Positions 62,036 through 64,000 of a stretch of DNA of 64,000 nt are shown one piece after another; within the stretch, counting starts at the first letter, position 1; each line of letters opens with the position of its first letter. The stretch spans positions 8,555,882-8,619,881 of the forward strand of contig OV121088.1 in assembly GCA_921293015.1 (NCBI GenBank), written 5' to 3'. Source of the DNA: Phorcus lineatus. Taxonomy: Eukaryota; Mollusca; Gastropoda; Trochida; Trochidae. The position numbers and the translations under genes were made by a program. The notes under the pieces were generated by a model. That model was not told the origin of the DNA, did no database searches, and saw nothing but the letters and a program-made list of their open reading frames with translations.

Positions 62036-63988
62036 CATTTGGAGTGTGATCGATCAGCTGAGTAACGAATGTCGTTGGTTAGAGACAGACGAACAAATAG
62101 ATGTACATACCTGTCAAGCGCACTGTCATCTTGAAATGTTTTTTTGCTATTGTTATTATATAGATATGTCCCTGTTTGTGACATAGGAAAATTTATATTC
62201 ATAATAGTAACGAAATTTTTCTAATGTTTGACATAAGAAAAAAAAAATTTCAAATCAATGTGATAAATTGTGAATTATCTCTACACCATTTTTATTACGC
62301 GATTAAAGAAAAAGCAATTGTTTAAGACATGATAATAGAGACAGCCTGTTCTTTAAGAAATGATGTTCTTTTAAAATCAGTTGATTGCCTGATTACTAGT
62401 AATTTCTTGTTTTGTGCAAATTTCCTAAATCTATATTGACAATTAAGAAGCAACTAATTTCAATGTGAACTTCTCAACAAGATTGGGAATCTTTGAGAAT
62501 TAGAGAGAAAACCTGACTATTCATATCCAATGTGTCATTAAAAGCAATCAATGAAGGAATGAAGTTGTGTTCAATAGCCGCGGTGTCCCATGTTGCATTG
62601 TGCTCAACAACGAGCCGCGGTAGTGTAATCTGGGACCAGAGAACTCCGTCAATAACACATTGATTCCATAACTACATCATTCCCTTTATGGAAATCAATG
62701 TTTGAGTGTCGCGTATATTCGGTCAGGCTGGCTAACAATGATTCTTCATGCACGAGTAACTTGATAAAATATACAGATGTGGACATATTGTGAGGCCCCT
62801 TCTGTCATATTGATGATGCTTTTAATCCATTCATCAGCATTGTATGTCTGATTGCAGACATTTTAGCCAATTTTGCTCCTATTGTTGTTTGAAAATATTG
62901 TTGATAATGTAAAATAATTCCAATATGTAATGAAGTTGATAGATTATTAGTAAATAATTATTAAGAACAAAAACATGTCTATGTCCCTTTTCAGAAAAAC
63001 TATGATGATTTTATGAAGAGGGAAATTATATAAACATTCTTTAAAAGTTTCTGCAAATTTTAAAATCAAGAGCATTAGGAATTGATTATCAATTCGTGCT
63101 TGGTATAAACCTCTTTGACAATGAAACAAGTCACGAATGTCTTATGGTGATGTATTTAAAATCTCGGATTAAAAATTCAACATTCTCTTTCATATTATCA
63201 AAGAGTGTTTAGATGCTCGAACAGCTAAAGCAGTAGATGTCAGAATTTGATGCATTGGTTGGGTTGTGTGCATGAATTATGAAAAGGAAGTGTTCAATAT
63301 AATGATTTATCGTCATTTAATGGACTACATTTCAAAGAAGTATATTTTTTATCAGTCTATATTTGAGACCAGGGAAGTATAACATTGTCTCGGGTAGCTT
63401 TACATATTTCTTGAAAGCTTCTTAAAAAATCATGTTATTGATTTAAAAGTGTATTCAAACTTTAAAAATTGTTCACACTTTATTTTATGTATACACAATT
63501 TTGTAAGAATGTGAACTTTAGTTTCAATATGCTTAAAATGTTTACAAACTTCATGAGATTATAAACTTTTGGTTTTTATGAAAATAGCGATACAACTATA
63601 GATTTGTTTTCAAGATAATCCAAACATTAACACTCTTATATTTTGTTTTGATGAATTAATTAAACATTTATAATAATGTTTAATGTTAAAATAACAATAA
63701 GTAAGTTCTTTATCTTACTAATGTGTAAAGCAAGATATAACATATTTTATATTACTTCGACTGATATTGTTTCTAACAGTAACTTTGTTCTTTTCTATAC
63801 AGATGGATATTGAAAATTTTATTCTAAATAGACGACAAAATGTCATCATTAGAATTAATGTTGAAACCTTTCCGATTTAAGAAGTTTTTAATCAATATAA
63901 ATAGTCTACATTAATCTTTCTTACTAGAATGACCATCAAAGATATCTCTGTATTCAAAAATATTGATGAACGTTTTATTCCTTTGCAG

Positions 63989-64000
63989 GATTACTTCAAA
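63989..64000 (+). CDS. NR1J: Start of the next NR1J exon (partial, runs off the window)
   Basis: After a good acceptor (TTCCTTTGCAG ending 63988) the last 12 bases read D-Y-F-K in phase 0. This directly continues ...RRNAPKGL from the previous exon to give KGL-DYFK. That fits the usual spacing between the recognition helix and the first cysteine of the second zinc finger (F-x-C in NR1 receptors). The cysteine itself and the rest of the exon are beyond the window. Confidence 0.85.

Larger units (their letters stand above)
58346..63988 (+). other. Intron splitting the DNA-binding domain between the two zinc fingers
   Basis: This is a 5.6 kb phase-0 intron from GTAAGT at 58346 to TTTTATTCCTTTGCAG ending at 63988. 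Nuclear receptor genes commonly have an intron between the two zinc fingers. It contains a diverged repeat array (58.9-60.2 kb), a GC-richer island (60.78-61.43 kb) and a compound receptor-binding-like site (62.0 kb). The remainder is plain AT-rich sequence. Confidence 0.9.

Overview
The window looks like a piece of a large, intron-rich invertebrate genome, most likely a mollusc and probably a gastropod. The background is AT-rich and almost entirely non-coding, with many microsatellites, roughly 140-160 bp tandem arrays, MITEs and tRNA-derived SINEs. The youngest SINE ends in a CACTCACTCA-type tail that I associate with vetigastropods such as abalone; that taxon guess is from memory and is weak. 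None of the longer open frames looks like a real protein.

The one gene I can support runs on the + strand through the whole window. It is the 5' part of a nuclear hormone receptor of the NR1J group (HR96/DAF-12/NHR-8-like, also called VDR/PXR-like in molluscs). The exon at 58132-58345 encodes a short A/B region and the complete first zinc finger of the DNA-binding domain, with the diagnostic P-box ESCKA. The next exon starts at 63989 (D-Y-F-K) and leaves the window inside the DNA-binding domain. The second finger, hinge and ligand-binding domain lie downstream.

Upstream there are three separate candidate 5' exons. All end in the same phase (two bases of a codon) and all fit the first base of the 58132 exon. 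(A) A 29-nt microexon at 1459-1487 is probably preceded by an exon ending at base 34. (B) A first exon ending at 12032 has its own ATG at 11950 and sits at the end of a GC-rich block. (C) A first exon ending at 41393 has its ATG at 41281 and also sits at the end of a GC-rich block. The simplest reading is one receptor gene with three promoters giving three short, different N-termini on one common body.

Layout: 1-1487, distal 5' exons; 1.5-10.5 kb, intron with microsatellites, a degraded SINE and a G-rich tract; 10.5-12.03 kb, promoter-like block and exon B; 12-40.5 kb, intron dense in transposon-derived DNA (a long-TIR MITE, a helentron-like 1.5 kb element with an adjacent ~138-bp array, two inverted 175-bp MITEs, an 18-copy 16-bp minisatellite); 40.5-41.39 kb, promoter-like block and exon C; 41.4-58.1 kb, intron with a young SINE flanked by a target-site duplication; 58.1-58.35 kb, zinc-finger exon; 58.35-63.99 kb, intron. 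Two intronic spots hold striking clusters of nuclear-receptor half-sites (36.40-36.71 kb and 62.00-62.04 kb, the latter a perfect DR1 fused to a perfect IR0). They make auto- or cross-regulation by nuclear receptors a testable idea.
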